Shown here: piece after piece, positions 1-13,004 of the stretch
Numbering within the stretch: position 1 is the first letter of the stretch
Layout of the letters: the number at the start of each line of letters is the position of its first letter
DNA from: Leuctra nigra
Taxonomy: Eukaryota; Arthropoda; Insecta; Plecoptera; Leuctridae
Direction of reading: 5' to 3'
Assembly: GCA_934045905.1 (NCBI GenBank)
Contig: OW203762.1
Coordinates: forward strand, 21,608,345-21,672,344
Length of the DNA stretch: 64,000 nucleotides
Program-made: the position numbers and the translations under genes
Notes under the pieces: model-generated
The model's input: the letters and a program-made list of their open reading frames with translations, nothing else
Databases searched by the model: none
What the model was told of the DNA's origin: nothing

Positions 1-3000
1 CTTTTTTGACTCAATTTTTTTTTTAGTAATTTAATGCGTCATTTAAATAATGGTATTCACTCTCTGTTTAAACAATTCAACTTTATCTTTCTTCGATACG
101 GCTCGATGTTTTAGTAAATTGGTGTATTGCAAAGTTATCACCGATTTATCTCTACGGATGCGACGTGTAGATGTAGTTTGTTTCATGATTACAACACTTT
201 TTTTAACTACTGACGCAGCTTTTAATGCACACGTCGGATGTGATATGGTTTTATGGGTTTGCGGAGGAAGTAGACGAGTGGGGCGGCGAGTTTTTGTTCT
301 CCGGTCCGACCGGGATAGGATATGATTTGCTGGCGAACCACAAATCATATCGACACCCGATGGCTCGATATAACTGCGGTGCGATGCAAGTGAACCTCTG
401 CAAGCTAGACAGAAATCAGCTGATTCGTTTTGGATAGCCGCCATCTTGGAACAATGCCCGACTCATCATAAAGAGATTGCCATATAAATACCGCTATTTA
501 CTTCAAACTGTTTTACACCATGAAAGACGAAACAGTTTGGTTTAAGGAGTCTCTCTTGCACTGTAAATATTTTGGATCATTGATTAATTTAAGTGAAGTT
601 TAAAGTTGCAAGTCAAGTACCTCGGGCCAGAGGGAGTCGTTAAGACGGAGAAAGCTTCTTTGCTGGATCAACAGACTGGATCAAATAAGATGCCGATGTG
701 ACTTGGTTCGGATGAGAGGGATAATATTGGCACACCTGGCACTTTTATAGTTACTAGGCGCGCATTGCTTGGGATTGGGGAGCTATAAAAATGTAAGATT
801 GGGTTTGAAGATTCTCTTCCTGCGTCAGGCAAAGTTGAAACGCGACTTTATTTCGGTTTCCATCTTGTTTTACGACACACCCGTCTTCGAGCATGGAAGG
901 TTATGTCAATGCCAAGGAGAGTATAACTCTGATTAAAAAACGTTTGATAGCCGACGATCAAAACAGAATTGCTTCAGATCTCGATTCGAAATAATAATAA
1001 TAATTCTATATGAGCTACCTTATAAAAAATAAAAGTTCCGAATCACGAGAAAAGAGAATTTGGTTTGGCGAAATCCTTTCAAATGGTTTGAATTAGATTA
1101 TGTTTTATGAAATAGTGTTTGTATAAACGCTTGACGAGGAAACTGGCGAGATGATTTATTATTCCATCAGTGTATTTGCGAGAATGTAATTCGGTTTTAG
1201 ACTAAGTGTAAAATCATATTCCCTAGTCGCTAAGTACATTGCGGTGAATTTTACCCAGCAGCAAGAAACACGATTACCTTTCGAAACGCTTCGGTTACAT
1301 CGGAAGATCTCAAGAGTCTTGGCGTAAAATAAGACGAGCACAACATCATCTTTTCATATGTTTACTTAACACTTCAATGATTTCAGGGCTGACCAAATGT
1401 TTTGTTAATTTCAAGCTTCCCTGATTTTATAGTTTTCATATAAGAACAAGAGTCGTAAAGTGGAAATGCAATGAGCATTTTAGGTCGCGAGAAAACATAA
1501 CTTTTCATAAAACCAGGCACTTTTACTAAGTTTAAGTCTGTTTTACGTCGGGTACCTCACGCAAACCGCACGTTTTCTGCTACAAGAAAACCTTTCTCAA
1601 ATATCTTGCCGGAGGGAAGAAGTTTGCTTAGCTTCGCATTCATAAACCAACCCTGAATTCTGGCAACTATTAAAACGAAAGTTCATCAGTCTTTTTTTCT
1701 GCTTTATAGCAATATTTCTCAATCTTAAAGTAACCCGATCTTTACTCTGTTCGCCATTCTTCAAATAATAATTAATTAGGTACTTATTTTTATTTTCGAA
1801 AAGCACCCCATCTTTTATAATGAATAAAGCTTTCAAAGTGTTGACTTCCCCTTTTCTATTCATTCTCGCTGGGAAGATGGTAGCTGGGCCAAACGAAGAT
1901 GAAGATGGGTCTGGCTGGTTGGCTACCTTTCACTTCTCCTTGAAGGTTTCATTCAGTTTTATTCCCCGGTGGAGGTGAATCGTGATCCCGCTTGTTTATG
2001 TTTGCTAGTCAAGCCTTTTAAGAGAAAGAGTTTCCTGGCTACACGACGAAGTGAGAGGGAATATTGCTAAGAAAATGTGAGAGAGTAAGAGAGACAACAA
2101 AGGGTGTAGGGGGTAAGGGGGTGAAATGTTAAAAAGATGCGCTGATGCTTGGCTCTACTCTACACTGATGTAAGAATGGCTTTACCGAAGCGCGTTATTC
2201 ATGGATACCATATACACCATGTGTCGTCACTGCAAACCATTCCTATAAGCTAAGAGGAAAATGTCGGGAGTGGTGTTACACAAATCCCTATCCAAAAGGC
2301 TTTCCAATCTTACTGCTTTTCTTTTTTGCGAGAGCCAGAATTACTTCGCTTCGTTTTCACATGCAGAATAGTGTTGAGCCGGATGGATTGGAATGTGTGA
2401 ACGCACTCAAGTTCTGGTTACTTATTGTTCACCATACGAAAGTACAAAAGGAGCGTAAGTACAAATTATAATCATTACATGAAATTCACGGTGTAGTCAA
2501 GAATATTATGAAAAATATTAAAATCCCCTCGTAAGTTTGTATTAATCAATGATCGGTGAAACATATTGCACGAAAGAGTCGAGCTTTTCGAGGCTGCTTA
2601 ATTTCCTCATCAGCGAAGTGCGTCGAGCGATGACAAGCGAGGAGAAATTACTCTTACAACTCCAGCTTCGAAACGGTTTAATTAATTCCATTTTGTAATT
2701 TTCCATCATTGTTCAATGAAGAGTAAGTTAACTGTTTCGGCAACTATAAATTCTCCGTCAGTCTGAAAGAGGCCTCGCCGGTAACTTCATGCAGTTCCTC
2801 CGCAAGTCTTCGAGCAATTAGCGCCGACTTCAGTTGCCGACTCGAGAGCGGAACGGATGGCATATTAATGAGACCGGGTAATCTTGAGGCCCGAGACGTT
2901 TAAGAATTTACTTCCAACTAACAGTTCAGATTACGTTTTTCAAGACGTTAGTCTCATCTGTCATAACTGTCACCATGCATTTGCAGAATCTCGCAACACT

Positions 3001-6000
3001 TCGACGTAGACGAGAGCAATCGATGTTTTTCTGTCGTCGCAGAAACTCGAGAAAGTTCTAATAAGACGAGGTAAAGGTAAAATCTGCAGGAACCGAGACG
3101 TTTATTAAATTACACGTACACTTTTCCCGGGAACGTCGTTTGAGAAATGTCACACAAGCTGTTCGCTAGCATTAGTTACCGAACAAAACAGAAAAGATTA
3201 ATGTGCTCATGTATGATTTATAAATTAGATGTATGCTCAGGTCATATTTCAAAGTTTCCGGAATATAAACTTTGTTGATTATTATCACAAGACTTCCGAG
3301 CTTTGGGTAAGACAGCCGATTGAACTTTTTTCATATAACTCTGTATACATTTAGGGGGTGAATTTAAAAGCCTAATGGACCGGTAGCTGACGCTTCAACC
3401 TCACAAGCGATTACCTTCGTGGATAAAACTAATACTCCAGACATTGCGAAGAAGCTTAAGAAAATGGCGAAAGACATTTCGGGAGGCCGAGAAAAGACTT
3501 AAAGAAATGACCCAACTTGACGTTACTGACCATGTGACTGATGACGTCATTCTTGGATCAATTTTAAAAGAGATGAAACAGAGGAGATGTAATTCTCACA
3601 AATTTCCTTTAAAATAAAAAAAAAGAAGTCATTGTGGGAGTCATAGTTTATTCAATAATGTTTTACATTGAATTACATGATCTAATTTTATAACAATTCA
3701 ATCCCAGATCGTTTATGTTTGTTTTTCATGCGGAAAATTTCAAAAGCACTCCCGTAAACACAAAGTACAAACATTGTGAAAAGTTAAATACTTGATTTTA
3801 TAACAAAACAATCAAAACATAATTCTATCAAGTTCCATCATGAGTGAAAACAAGGATGAACTTATCGTTTTCCCAAGAATTAGCCAAGTGACTAAGCAAA
3901 CTTATCGAATCATGTTATAGATTTAATAAGTACTTTACACGGTGGAGTGCAAATAATCTGATTATTATAACCATCGTTTTGAACACACTCTCTCTCGGAG
4001 GAAAGTCTAACAACTCTAGATGATGCTCGCTGAGTAGAAGGTAAGTTGTAAGCGGGGTGCAATTCACTTGCACGGAAGACTTGTTAATCCACCCCTATGA
4101 CCTATTATATTACCCCTTCAAGAGCAAACTCAAGTCTAACAAAATAAATCCGCGAGAATTAACCCATCAGCAGACTGTTGACGTAACATCGGCAACGGCA
4201 TTGGCGTGAACTCAGAATTAAGACCCAAGTAGAACTTTAGTGAAGGCTATTCATTACGTTAACTAAAACCTAGAGGGTGGGGAAAGCGATGGGAGACGGA
4301 AAATAGTGGGAAATTATCGGAAAAGCGCAGGAAAATCAAAGAAAAAACGGTTTAAAGTTCAGCTGAAAGTTCAATCAGATCCGTTCACCCGGAGCTTTTT
4401 GGTGAAGTTCACTTTTTAATTATCTTATGGGACATTAGTTTTTGAAGTGAAATATGATGTAATTTGAAGAACAATAACAGAAATTCGTTTATACCAAAAT
4501 TGCCATTTAAGTTATTGGCATTTCGGTTATTCATACATCATAACCAAACTCACATATTTTTAACAATGGATTAGCAACTCGTTATGTCCACACAGCATCC
4601 TACAATGAAGATTAAAACTAATACATGATAAGAATGTGACCATGAGATTTAGTTGAACATCATAAAGGAGTCGGCAGAAGTGATCTTGGTGGCTCTCTCT
4701 TCATGATGACGACAATCCCATCTCTAGCACCAGTTACAATGCCTCTTAATAGGAAAGTAAATCACTCACCTCCTCTTTCTTGTCGCAACTGCGAGTCGAG
4801 TAAACTACGTCCGACGCTGACCACAATTACCTCTTAACTCGACGTCGAGACGCCTTAGAACTGAACACTAAGGTTTTATATCCACATCTTCCACTACTCG
4901 CCGTTATTGCTTAGGTATTAGACAGAAATTGTGAGAGATAACACTATATATTTCCAGTCTTGATATTATGAAAAGAGTTGCTTGAAGATCTACTTTTTGT
5001 TTTAAAAAAGCTACTCTGCTATGTGGGTTAGTTTAATCCCATTGAACTCTGTTCATGAGAAAAGAGTATCATGACGTTGGTATCACCGCAGTTGTTGTTA
5101 TTAGTTGCGTGATCCTGGTCTAACGTGGTTAGGAACCTAATTTGGGACTATATCTTAATTATTCAGTTACCAAGTTCACATACCATCCTTGTTTTTAGAA
5201 AAATTAATAGGCGTTTCATAATACCAAACAGGTGCCAGGATTTATCTAATTAATTTTGAAGCTCGAAAATATAAACTCATGGAAGCTTGGTATTATTACG
5301 CTACGTGTTTAATGAGAAAGGTGATATCTTATGCGTGCACTCAAAAGGCGTTCGTTGAGATTTCGTAGATGTATCCAGAATTTAAATGGCTTCCAAGAAA
5401 AATCAATATTACTTTATTACTTTATTCTGATGGAAAGAAAAATGATCGGAATGTCTTTATTGTTTCCAAATAATTTTACAACGATTTAAAAAGTGGACTC
5501 TTAGATAGTTTATTTTTAATAGAACGACTGCAAAGGACCTTAATCTTATCTAAAAACAATGAAATCCAGAATCCAATTCTATTCCATCGGATATTGCTTG
5601 CAGAATCGAGCCGCAGATTTATCTGTGATTTTCCAAATCTATTGACATATTCAATGGATCTGGACAACCAAACTGCATGTGAAAATTCTTAGTAACCAAA
5701 ATAGATTTTGAATTGTTCTATCGACTTGATTTTCCGGAGTGTGTTTGTGATCAAACATTGGCGAAGCAGTTTCACTTAATTATAATGCATTCACCAGGCA
5801 GCTTGGCCAGCTATCTCGATGCTTACTACAGGGGGTGTGTTGTGGTTGATGTTTGCGGCTCAGTATGTAAATTAGAATGACAAATAGGAACGTAAATAAC
5901 GCTAATTTGTGGTTACATTGTGATGAGTTGAGTAGGGGTGAGTTCAGTTTTACTACCTCCTCTTGACTAGTATTTTGGGGTAGATAGTTTTAAAGCATGT

Positions 6001-7275
6001 AAAGTGGCATAACAAGAGCGGTTTGTAGCAAATTGAATCACAGAACAGTAATTGACGTGTTACATAGTGACAAAACAGTAGCTACCATTAGTGTCGGAAT
6101 TTATAATGAGTTAGTTTCGATATATTCACGTCCAGAGCAGAGGGTTCGAGTAAAATAATAAACACACTGAATGGTTATCACTTTAATAACAACAATATTT
6201 TATACACTCTTAGAATATCACACAGCACAGTTGTAAATCATTGTCAATTCAAGAAATTAGACCTCCGTCTTTTATGGATTTTCGTTTAACACACGTTTCG
6301 TCCTTTTCCCGGATGCTGTTATAAAAATATATCTCTAGCTTTCTACACAGAACATCGCCATTTACGATATACCAGCTTCACACTTTGTCAGTTCAGTTTC
6401 TAGACAAAACAAAATCACAAATAAACACCATGGCTTGAATTCCGTTTCATTCACTCTTCCATTGCAACCGTCTTTGTGTGTGTGCATTTAGTTTTCACCG
6501 AGAAGTAAATCCGACGAAGATTAGAACAGATTAAGAGATCAATATCCAGAGAGTAGTGACGAAATTCTCCCACACCGATCCAACGCACTGTAATCTGTAA
6601 AACACATTCACTTTAGTTACTCCCATATCGCATCATACAAATAACAATGGGTGGGTTTTATTATATGTCTATAGAGCAGAATATATACCAAGCTCACCTG
6701 TATTATTTAGTCGACAGATTTCCACTGCTTTTATATCATATTCAGCTAGTGCTATTTCATGCAAAACCCATTCGCTGGATGGAATAAAGTGAACAAACGT
6801 GCAGGGAGCAATATGAAATGCGCAATGCTGTTCTGCAATATACTGCCAGCCAGGTCGTAGATTGTTGTACGGACCAGCGTTTAGCGAGGTTCGCGCCCTA
6901 TTGAGTCGTTCATGCAAGCCACATTTTCATATCTCATGCACGGTATAGTCGAGGTGGGCTAAACCAGCAGGCAAGATGTTATCTTCAGACAACACAAGGG
7001 ATGAAATACAAAGGAGAGAAGAACATGCGTTGAACAAAGTATAAATACTGATAAGAGAGAAGATATGTTGTTGAGCAATGAATGTCAATTTTGTCTAAAT
7101 TGAGAAAATATGTTATATTATGTTTTTAGATTTGACGTTTGTACTGCCTTGCCAAGTTATGTGCATTATTTTAACCTTGGCAACTCCACACCATAACTGA
7201 AACGGATGGCAAGTGAGATGTTCAGACTTTCAAGCAAAGCTTCGTCAAACAGATTTGAGAATCCAGAAGCTATTC

Positions 7276-7389
7276 ACAAAAAGTATATTCTGTTGATACG
7301 TATTATCCCTTGTATTCTCTTCGATTTAATACTGTCATGTTAGTATTAAGTCGAAGGGTAATACCCTATTAGCAGATAATACTTTTTGT
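7276..7389. mobile_element. Small MITE-like hairpin
   Basis: ACAAAAAGTAT at 7276 is mirrored by ATACTTTTTGT ending at 7389. An inner stem CTTCGATTTAATACT pairs with AGTATTAAGTCGAAG (one mismatch) around an 8-nt loop. No coding capacity. Confidence 0.7.
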
Positions 7390-8527
7390 TAATCCAGTCC
7401 CCGAATAATATTTTAATACTTTTATTATCGAACGAATATTCTTTTCAAAGCTCGGGACCCCCCACCTGATCTGTTTTTTGCAGCTTTGTGGACTTAAAGC
7501 CAAATCTCTCCTGAACAATAAGTCTTGGCGAGAAAAAATAATGCCCCCAGATTTAATGGGTTTTCTGAGTAAGAAATTATCGAATCATGAAATGGAAAAT
7601 TATTATTACTTAAAATATGACGAATATAAGCTTTTAAAGCTCTTAATGCTTTACGATCCTGGCTTGAAATCGCTGAAAATGCGAATTGCTTTAGGCTGCA
7701 GGCTGAAGAGCAGAAGGAGAATGAAATCGTGGAATCTTCTTCCGATCCTCATTTGAAATTGTTTCACACTTGCATTTTAGACTATCATTATGTTCTAAAC
7801 TAAATTTCACAAGCGTTTCGGACGTTTACGCTAGAGCTTGGGGTAAAGTTTGTCTCATTTTCATTCAACAACTTTAGCACATTCACACAATGTGTAACAT
7901 TGGTTTACATTGGAATGATACCCGATTATGCTCGGTGCATAAAATAGCCCTTTAATACCAACGCGTGGCATTTATATGTTGCATAATATCTCGGCTTACA
8001 GTGGGATTCTACAGTGATTCAATAATCAAATCGTAGCTATTCATTTCATAAGTTACGACGTAAAACTGCATCAGGGAATGGACGTTATTTGCTAGAAAAT
8101 AAACAGAGAGGTGAAATAAAACATGGCATTAATACGTTCACTCCGCTTTAGGATTCTGTTCCACGGTTAATTTATTTACATTCGCATATCACAAATATTA
8201 TTTCCATTTTGTTTCGGACATCTTTTCAGCAAGCGCAGCACACAATTCTATTTAGTACTCCACATTGCTATTTGGCAATATTGTTTCGCTAAATATCAGT
8301 GGAGTTAGAAGGTTTATATTGTTGGAATTCAGTAATTTAATAACCTCGGCCCCGCAATCTCTCAATCGAAAACATTTTGCCTTGCAAATACATTTTAGCA
8401 TTTGAAATAATTTGCCCCCTGGGTGAATTTGCGAGCTGTTTTTCCGTGCGACGACGAGTTCTGGCCCAGAAACACATTATTTCATTAAGTAACAACGAGT
8501 ATTGGATTTTTTCATAAGTTCTACCTC

Positions 8528-8686
<159 letters not shown>

Positions 8687-9781
8687 GAATAGTTCTCGAA
8701 ATATGCGCAGATTTCTTATTAATTAAACTAAATTAAACAGAGTTAATGAGTTCGTCTCGGTGACGTCAGATAGCCAACAAATTAACACATTACGGCGTTT
8801 GAGGCACTCAAAATGGAGGCTCCATTAATAAACTCGTCAGAACTTTGGAAACGAATTCACACAAACAGGGATTTAGGAAAGCGGATAATCCTGTTTTATT
8901 CAACAATAAACGTCTGAAACGAAGTTCTGATTAGTGGTTTCAATTTGTCTAAACTATTGAAATCCCGCGCTTTTCAAAAGCCGAATTTATGTGAATGGCA
9001 TTAAAATTAAGAGATTCCGTACCAGATTTGAAATGTCACAAATCCCTCGGTCCCAGAATAAAACGTCAGATGTCTTTTAAAATTGATTCTGAAATGTACC
9101 TCGGAACATTCTCTGTTTTTGCAACAGTCGCTCAATCGATTTTCAAAAGAGTTACGAGGGAAGGAACTAGATTACACATAAAAATATATAAAATATTCCA
9201 AGCCGAGAAATAATTTCGAGATGCAAATGACGTCGAAGCCCGTATCGATGATTTAGAAGTGTGTTTTTACTGGGTGTTCATGGGGCATGGATGGAGACGT
9301 ATAATGCTGGAGGACGGTAAATCATGGCATCTATGAAGGCGATAGCAACGGGTTTGTGTCCGTTGGTTTGACAGCCATTGTTGTCATCCCCACCACAGAT
9401 ACACGCACCTCGGTCAGCGATTAGATCGAACCCGAAGGCACAACAGTATGCGTCAAGAGCTTTCCATTCAAGTTGCGTATATTGCGAATCCGAGTAGATG
9501 TGTGTGATATGGAAACTTCTTCTCTGGGAATGTATTTTGTATCTAAACATTTTGGTGGGAAAATATTTTGTGCTTCAGTATGGAAGGGTCGGTGTGTTAA
9601 AAAGGTAATTTAAGAAGGGCTTGTAAATAAATGGTGTGTTAAGAAATGGCATGCGATTTAAGATAAACTGTTCAGTTTCACATGATGCTATAGTGAAATT
9701 AATGAGCATTAAAGGGACAATTATTTAGTTCGTCAACACATCACATTTTAGAGTGTCTTACGTATTTTATCGTGACACTTT

Positions 9782-9933
9782 TAATAAAGGGGTCAAAGGC
9801 TAAAATACTACAAGGCGAAATGGAGCGAATGCCGGAGAGTAGATTACCAGATCAAGTTTGGGAGTATCACCCACAGGGAAGAAGAAACCTAGGACGTCCA
9901 AGGAAGCGTTGGGAACAGGAACAGGCTGTTTAG
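9782..9933 (+). pseudogene. C-terminal remnant of a non-LTR retrotransposon reverse-transcriptase ORF
   Basis: The frame ending at TAG (9931-9933) reads LQGEMERMPESRLPDQVWEY then HPQGRRNLGRPRKRWEQEQA. This is the tail found at the end of many LINE ORF2 proteins: G-H-V-x-R-M-P-x-x-R-L-P, then G-R-R-x-x-G-R-P-x-x-R-W. Only this tail remains; the catalytic reverse-transcriptase domain is absent, as expected for a 5'-truncated insertion. It lies directly before a GAT-rich microsatellite, the usual 3' terminus of such elements. The large His-rich minus-strand frame across the microsatellite is an artefact. Confidence 0.82.
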
Positions 9934-9948
9934 TCTAATTTCTGAAGG

Positions 9949-9981
9949 ATGACGATGATGATGATGATGACGATGACGATG

Positions 9982-10013
<32 letters not shown>

Positions 10014-10017
10014 GACG
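9949..10017 (+). repeat. GAT/GAC trinucleotide repeat, probable LINE 3' tail
   Basis: About 69 bp of GATGAT units with interspersed GAC and one GGT, starting 16 bp past the stop of the retrotransposon remnant. Together they form one 3'-end insertion. Confidence 0.85.
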
Positions 10018-10568
10018 ACTTTTAAAATTAAACTCTTGTGTATCTTTCAGGACCTTGAATTTTGTCGCAATTTTCTTTGCGATGTCAAAAGACATTTATT
10101 GTAAAAGGTTCTAATATTTGTTTGACTGATGAATCAAACTTTAATGAAATCTTGTCTTTGATTTCCTGATTAAATTGTAATCCCAAATCAGACGTTTGAC
10201 TTGTTCGATCTGTAGCAACATGGTACATACGAGCCTGGTGGATGCTGTAGGTACAATGTTCACATGCATTGTGAGAGGAAAGCTGGAAACTGTGTCGACA
10301 AGATGCATCCACATTTGAGTTACGAGTGTTTCTTGTGTTGGTTGCAAATAAACAGTACACATTGTTGTCGACAACTGTGCAACTAAACTCTAATCTCAGA
10401 GAGTCATATAGTACTCCTGAGTTGTTACTGTTGGTAAGTTTAAGATAGCTACATGCACTTATATTTCAAACTTGATTTCATAACAATAGCTTGCAATCGC
10501 GGATGTTGCAATAAGTTTATACTGAATCGATCTTCCGATTGACGAATGACATGGAAGCAACAAGACCA

Positions 10569-10735
10569 GCACTGCGATCGGATAACTTTGCTCGACAAAC
10601 GATCAACTACTCTTATGGGAGAATAACATTGCCACGTCATAGTCGATCGACTACAAAGTCGAGTCAATGCTAATCCATTAATCTCTCATAAGAGTTGATG
10701 ATCGTTTATCGAGCAAAGTTATGCGATCACAGTGC
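10569..10735. mobile_element. MITE-like inverted repeat, about 50-bp arms
   Basis: GCACTGCGATCGGATAACTT at 10569 is mirrored by AAGTTATGCGATCACAGTGC ending at 10735. The arms contain TTTGCTCGA and AAACGATCA in common. The core of about 65 bp is unrelated to coding sequence. Confidence 0.8.
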
Positions 10736-11105
10736 CGTACTCAACCTATTGTCACTGGACTAATTCTTATTGTCCGTCTGTATGATTCTCAATCAGGGAT
10801 TCACACAAACTTTTCAATGTAAAAATAAAGAATTTTGCAGCACCATTCTGATATTTCACGCGTTTGAATGATTCAAGAAAACTATTTCAAAAGTGCATTT
10901 AAGGTTAGATTGCCAATCTGAAAACTCGTTAAAGTTTTATGAAAGTTGCATGTGTTCTAAATGATTTATTTCTACTCTTCTTCGGGATATGTTTGAAATA
11001 ATACTCCAATATCAGACACAAATCGTTATTTTATCTTTTAACGATCGTACTCTACGTTCATACTTTACTAAAATAGCTTCGTAATGTTTCAGAACACATC
11101 ATTAT

Positions 11106-11292
11106 AAGTTAAAATAAACAGTGCGGTATGAGTTCTAATTGTATTTATTGATTTATTTTATATATTTTTTATATATTATTGTATTTATTTTGTATTTTTT
11201 TTCCGAGCTTGATGAGGGGTGACACAGTTCACTCGAAACGTCGCTCAAAATAAATACAATTAGAACTCATACCGCACTGTTTATTTTAACTT
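11106..11292. mobile_element. Foldback element with about 44-bp near-perfect inverted ends
   Basis: AAGTTAAAATAAACAGTGCG at 11106 is mirrored exactly by CGCACTGTTTATTTTAACTT ending at 11292; the perfect match extends through GGTATGAGTTCTAATTGTAT. The core is AT-rich, then GATGAG (11211) and CGAAACGTC (11234), a combination seen near the ends of several retroelements. Confidence 0.85.
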
Positions 11293-12571
11293 TACTAAAA
11301 TAGTTATGACTACAGTTGAAAACAATTTTTAATTGCATGCATGGTGTAGCCAATTATTTATCATTTTAATATTATGATACATAGCAATTTGTTAAATACA
11401 TGGAACGAATCCGAGAAACCTATTTACAAATTTGGATACGTCTATTGTACCGACCTACCTGACCAATAAACCAACCAACTTACTAACCTATAAACTACCT
11501 GTTCAGTGAACACTAATTGAATTTTCAAAAATGGATCCCGCAAACAACGACACATTAATGACCCGAAACTCAAAAGGGCTTAGTTCCAATGAACAAGACA
11601 GAGTGAAATGTATACTAAAAAGCTACAAACAACATTTAGGTCCCCGTCGTTTCAGGTCGTTTCAGCTCAAACATGTAGACAAAGTTTCACTAACAGGGCT
11701 ACTTTAAATGAGCTAATGTTGTCCCGTCAGGTCTGTTTCGAAATTCATTCATATAAACAAAAATTAAACGAGTTTCAGCCTCTTTTTTTCCCCCGCCCTG
11801 TCGTGCAATGTGTTAATGGCACGTAAAACAACATCATCAGATACAATGCGGACTCTAATGACTGAAAAAACGTTATAACTTTTCAACATCGGAGGTTCCA
11901 TTTCCTGCAAATAACAGAGCAAATGTTACAAAAAGTTCCCCCCCTGCTATTGGAACGCAAACTAAGCATCGTTCGCATCATGAAACCCCATATTGCGCCG
12001 TGCACGAGAAGGATTAGTAGGTTCTATAACCACAAAACATTAACTTATCTCTCCCGGATGGGCAAAATCGAATATTGTATGAACTAGCAGGCATTATTCA
12101 AAACCAGCTGATATGAACTGTGTCGGCCTCACATTGCGAAACCCTCCGGCTTTTACATTGCCACCCTCTAAAACCTCTGTCTAATCTAACGACCAGAAAC
12201 CATTTAAAAACTCATCTCGCAACAACATCCACAAGACAGATACGGACAAAACACTTACTTGCGCAGAACGTGCAGAAAAAACGGTTTGAAAACAGGCCGA
12301 CGCAAACAAGCCTGGCAATCAACTCCACTCACCTTTTCAACATGGAGTGCTGTAATCCTTGGGGTTTAACTCAAGATATGGCTAACATCCGGAATGTGAA
12401 ATATTTAACTTTCACAAGCTTTGGGAGAAAACTGCTCAATGGAGCTTGCAACTGATATGCAGCAGAAGAAAATCTCAACAGCCGTTATATTAAGTAGGAG
12501 CATACATTTTATAAATGACCCGCAGGGAAAATGGAAATCTAAATTAAAATCTGCATCTGATCTCTGATGTC

Positions 12572-12577
12572 TTTATT
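12572..12577 (-). terminator. Candidate polyadenylation signal of the Dpr gene
   Basis: AATAAA on the minus strand, about 320 nt past the stop codon, is the first canonical hexamer I noticed downstream. The hexamer is common in AT-rich DNA, so the position is tentative. Confidence 0.35.
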
Positions 12578-12897
12578 AAATTCTAAGTGCTACGCTTAAA
12601 AACTTTTGCCGCCCGAAAAAAGAAAACAGCAGAAAGGTAGAGCAGTTAATTATCCTGTAATAAGGTTTCATGCCAACTAGAAACCCTTAATTATTCACTT
12701 CAATGGAATGGAAGCAACTTCTAAACTTGGGAAAGGAAATATTGGTGCTATTTGAGTTTCGAGCAAAAAAAACAACAAACCACCTTATTAATATTCAAGT
12801 TGTTCATGCCCTCGACTTGTAGTGTGCAACTAACCGGGTGCAAGCAGCTAAACGGAGCAAACAAACTCACCAAATGATCGTTTTAGAGCTGAATGTG

Positions 12898-13004
12898 TCA
12901 CCTCCACATGGCTGAATGTAGCACCAGGGTGAGCAACATGCATCCCCAGAGCGGGCGTGAGGGCGCACCATAATTCCCGTCGTGCACCGCGGCCGGGAGT
13001 TCCC
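12898..13004 (-). CDS. dpr: Dpr terminal coding exon 6: linker and hydrophobic C-terminal anchor signal
   Basis: 107 nt, found by its ending rather than by ORF length. The acceptor is GTTTCCAG|GG (phase 1), completing the split Gly302. It then reads [18 protein letters not shown] followed by [16 protein letters not shown] and TGA at 12900-12898. The E-x-P-A-A start after HILNG is the standard Dpr last-exon start. The hydrophobic tail of about 15 residues ending at the stop, with no cytoplasmic domain, fits a GPI-attachment signal. A single short transmembrane tail is the alternative. A longer minus-strand frame over the same bases (12848-13228) is out of register and rejected. Confidence 0.88.

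Noticed and set aside
9889..10095. Histidine-rich protein on the minus strand
   Set aside because: Translation of the GAT/ATC microsatellite tail of a retrotransposon remnant.
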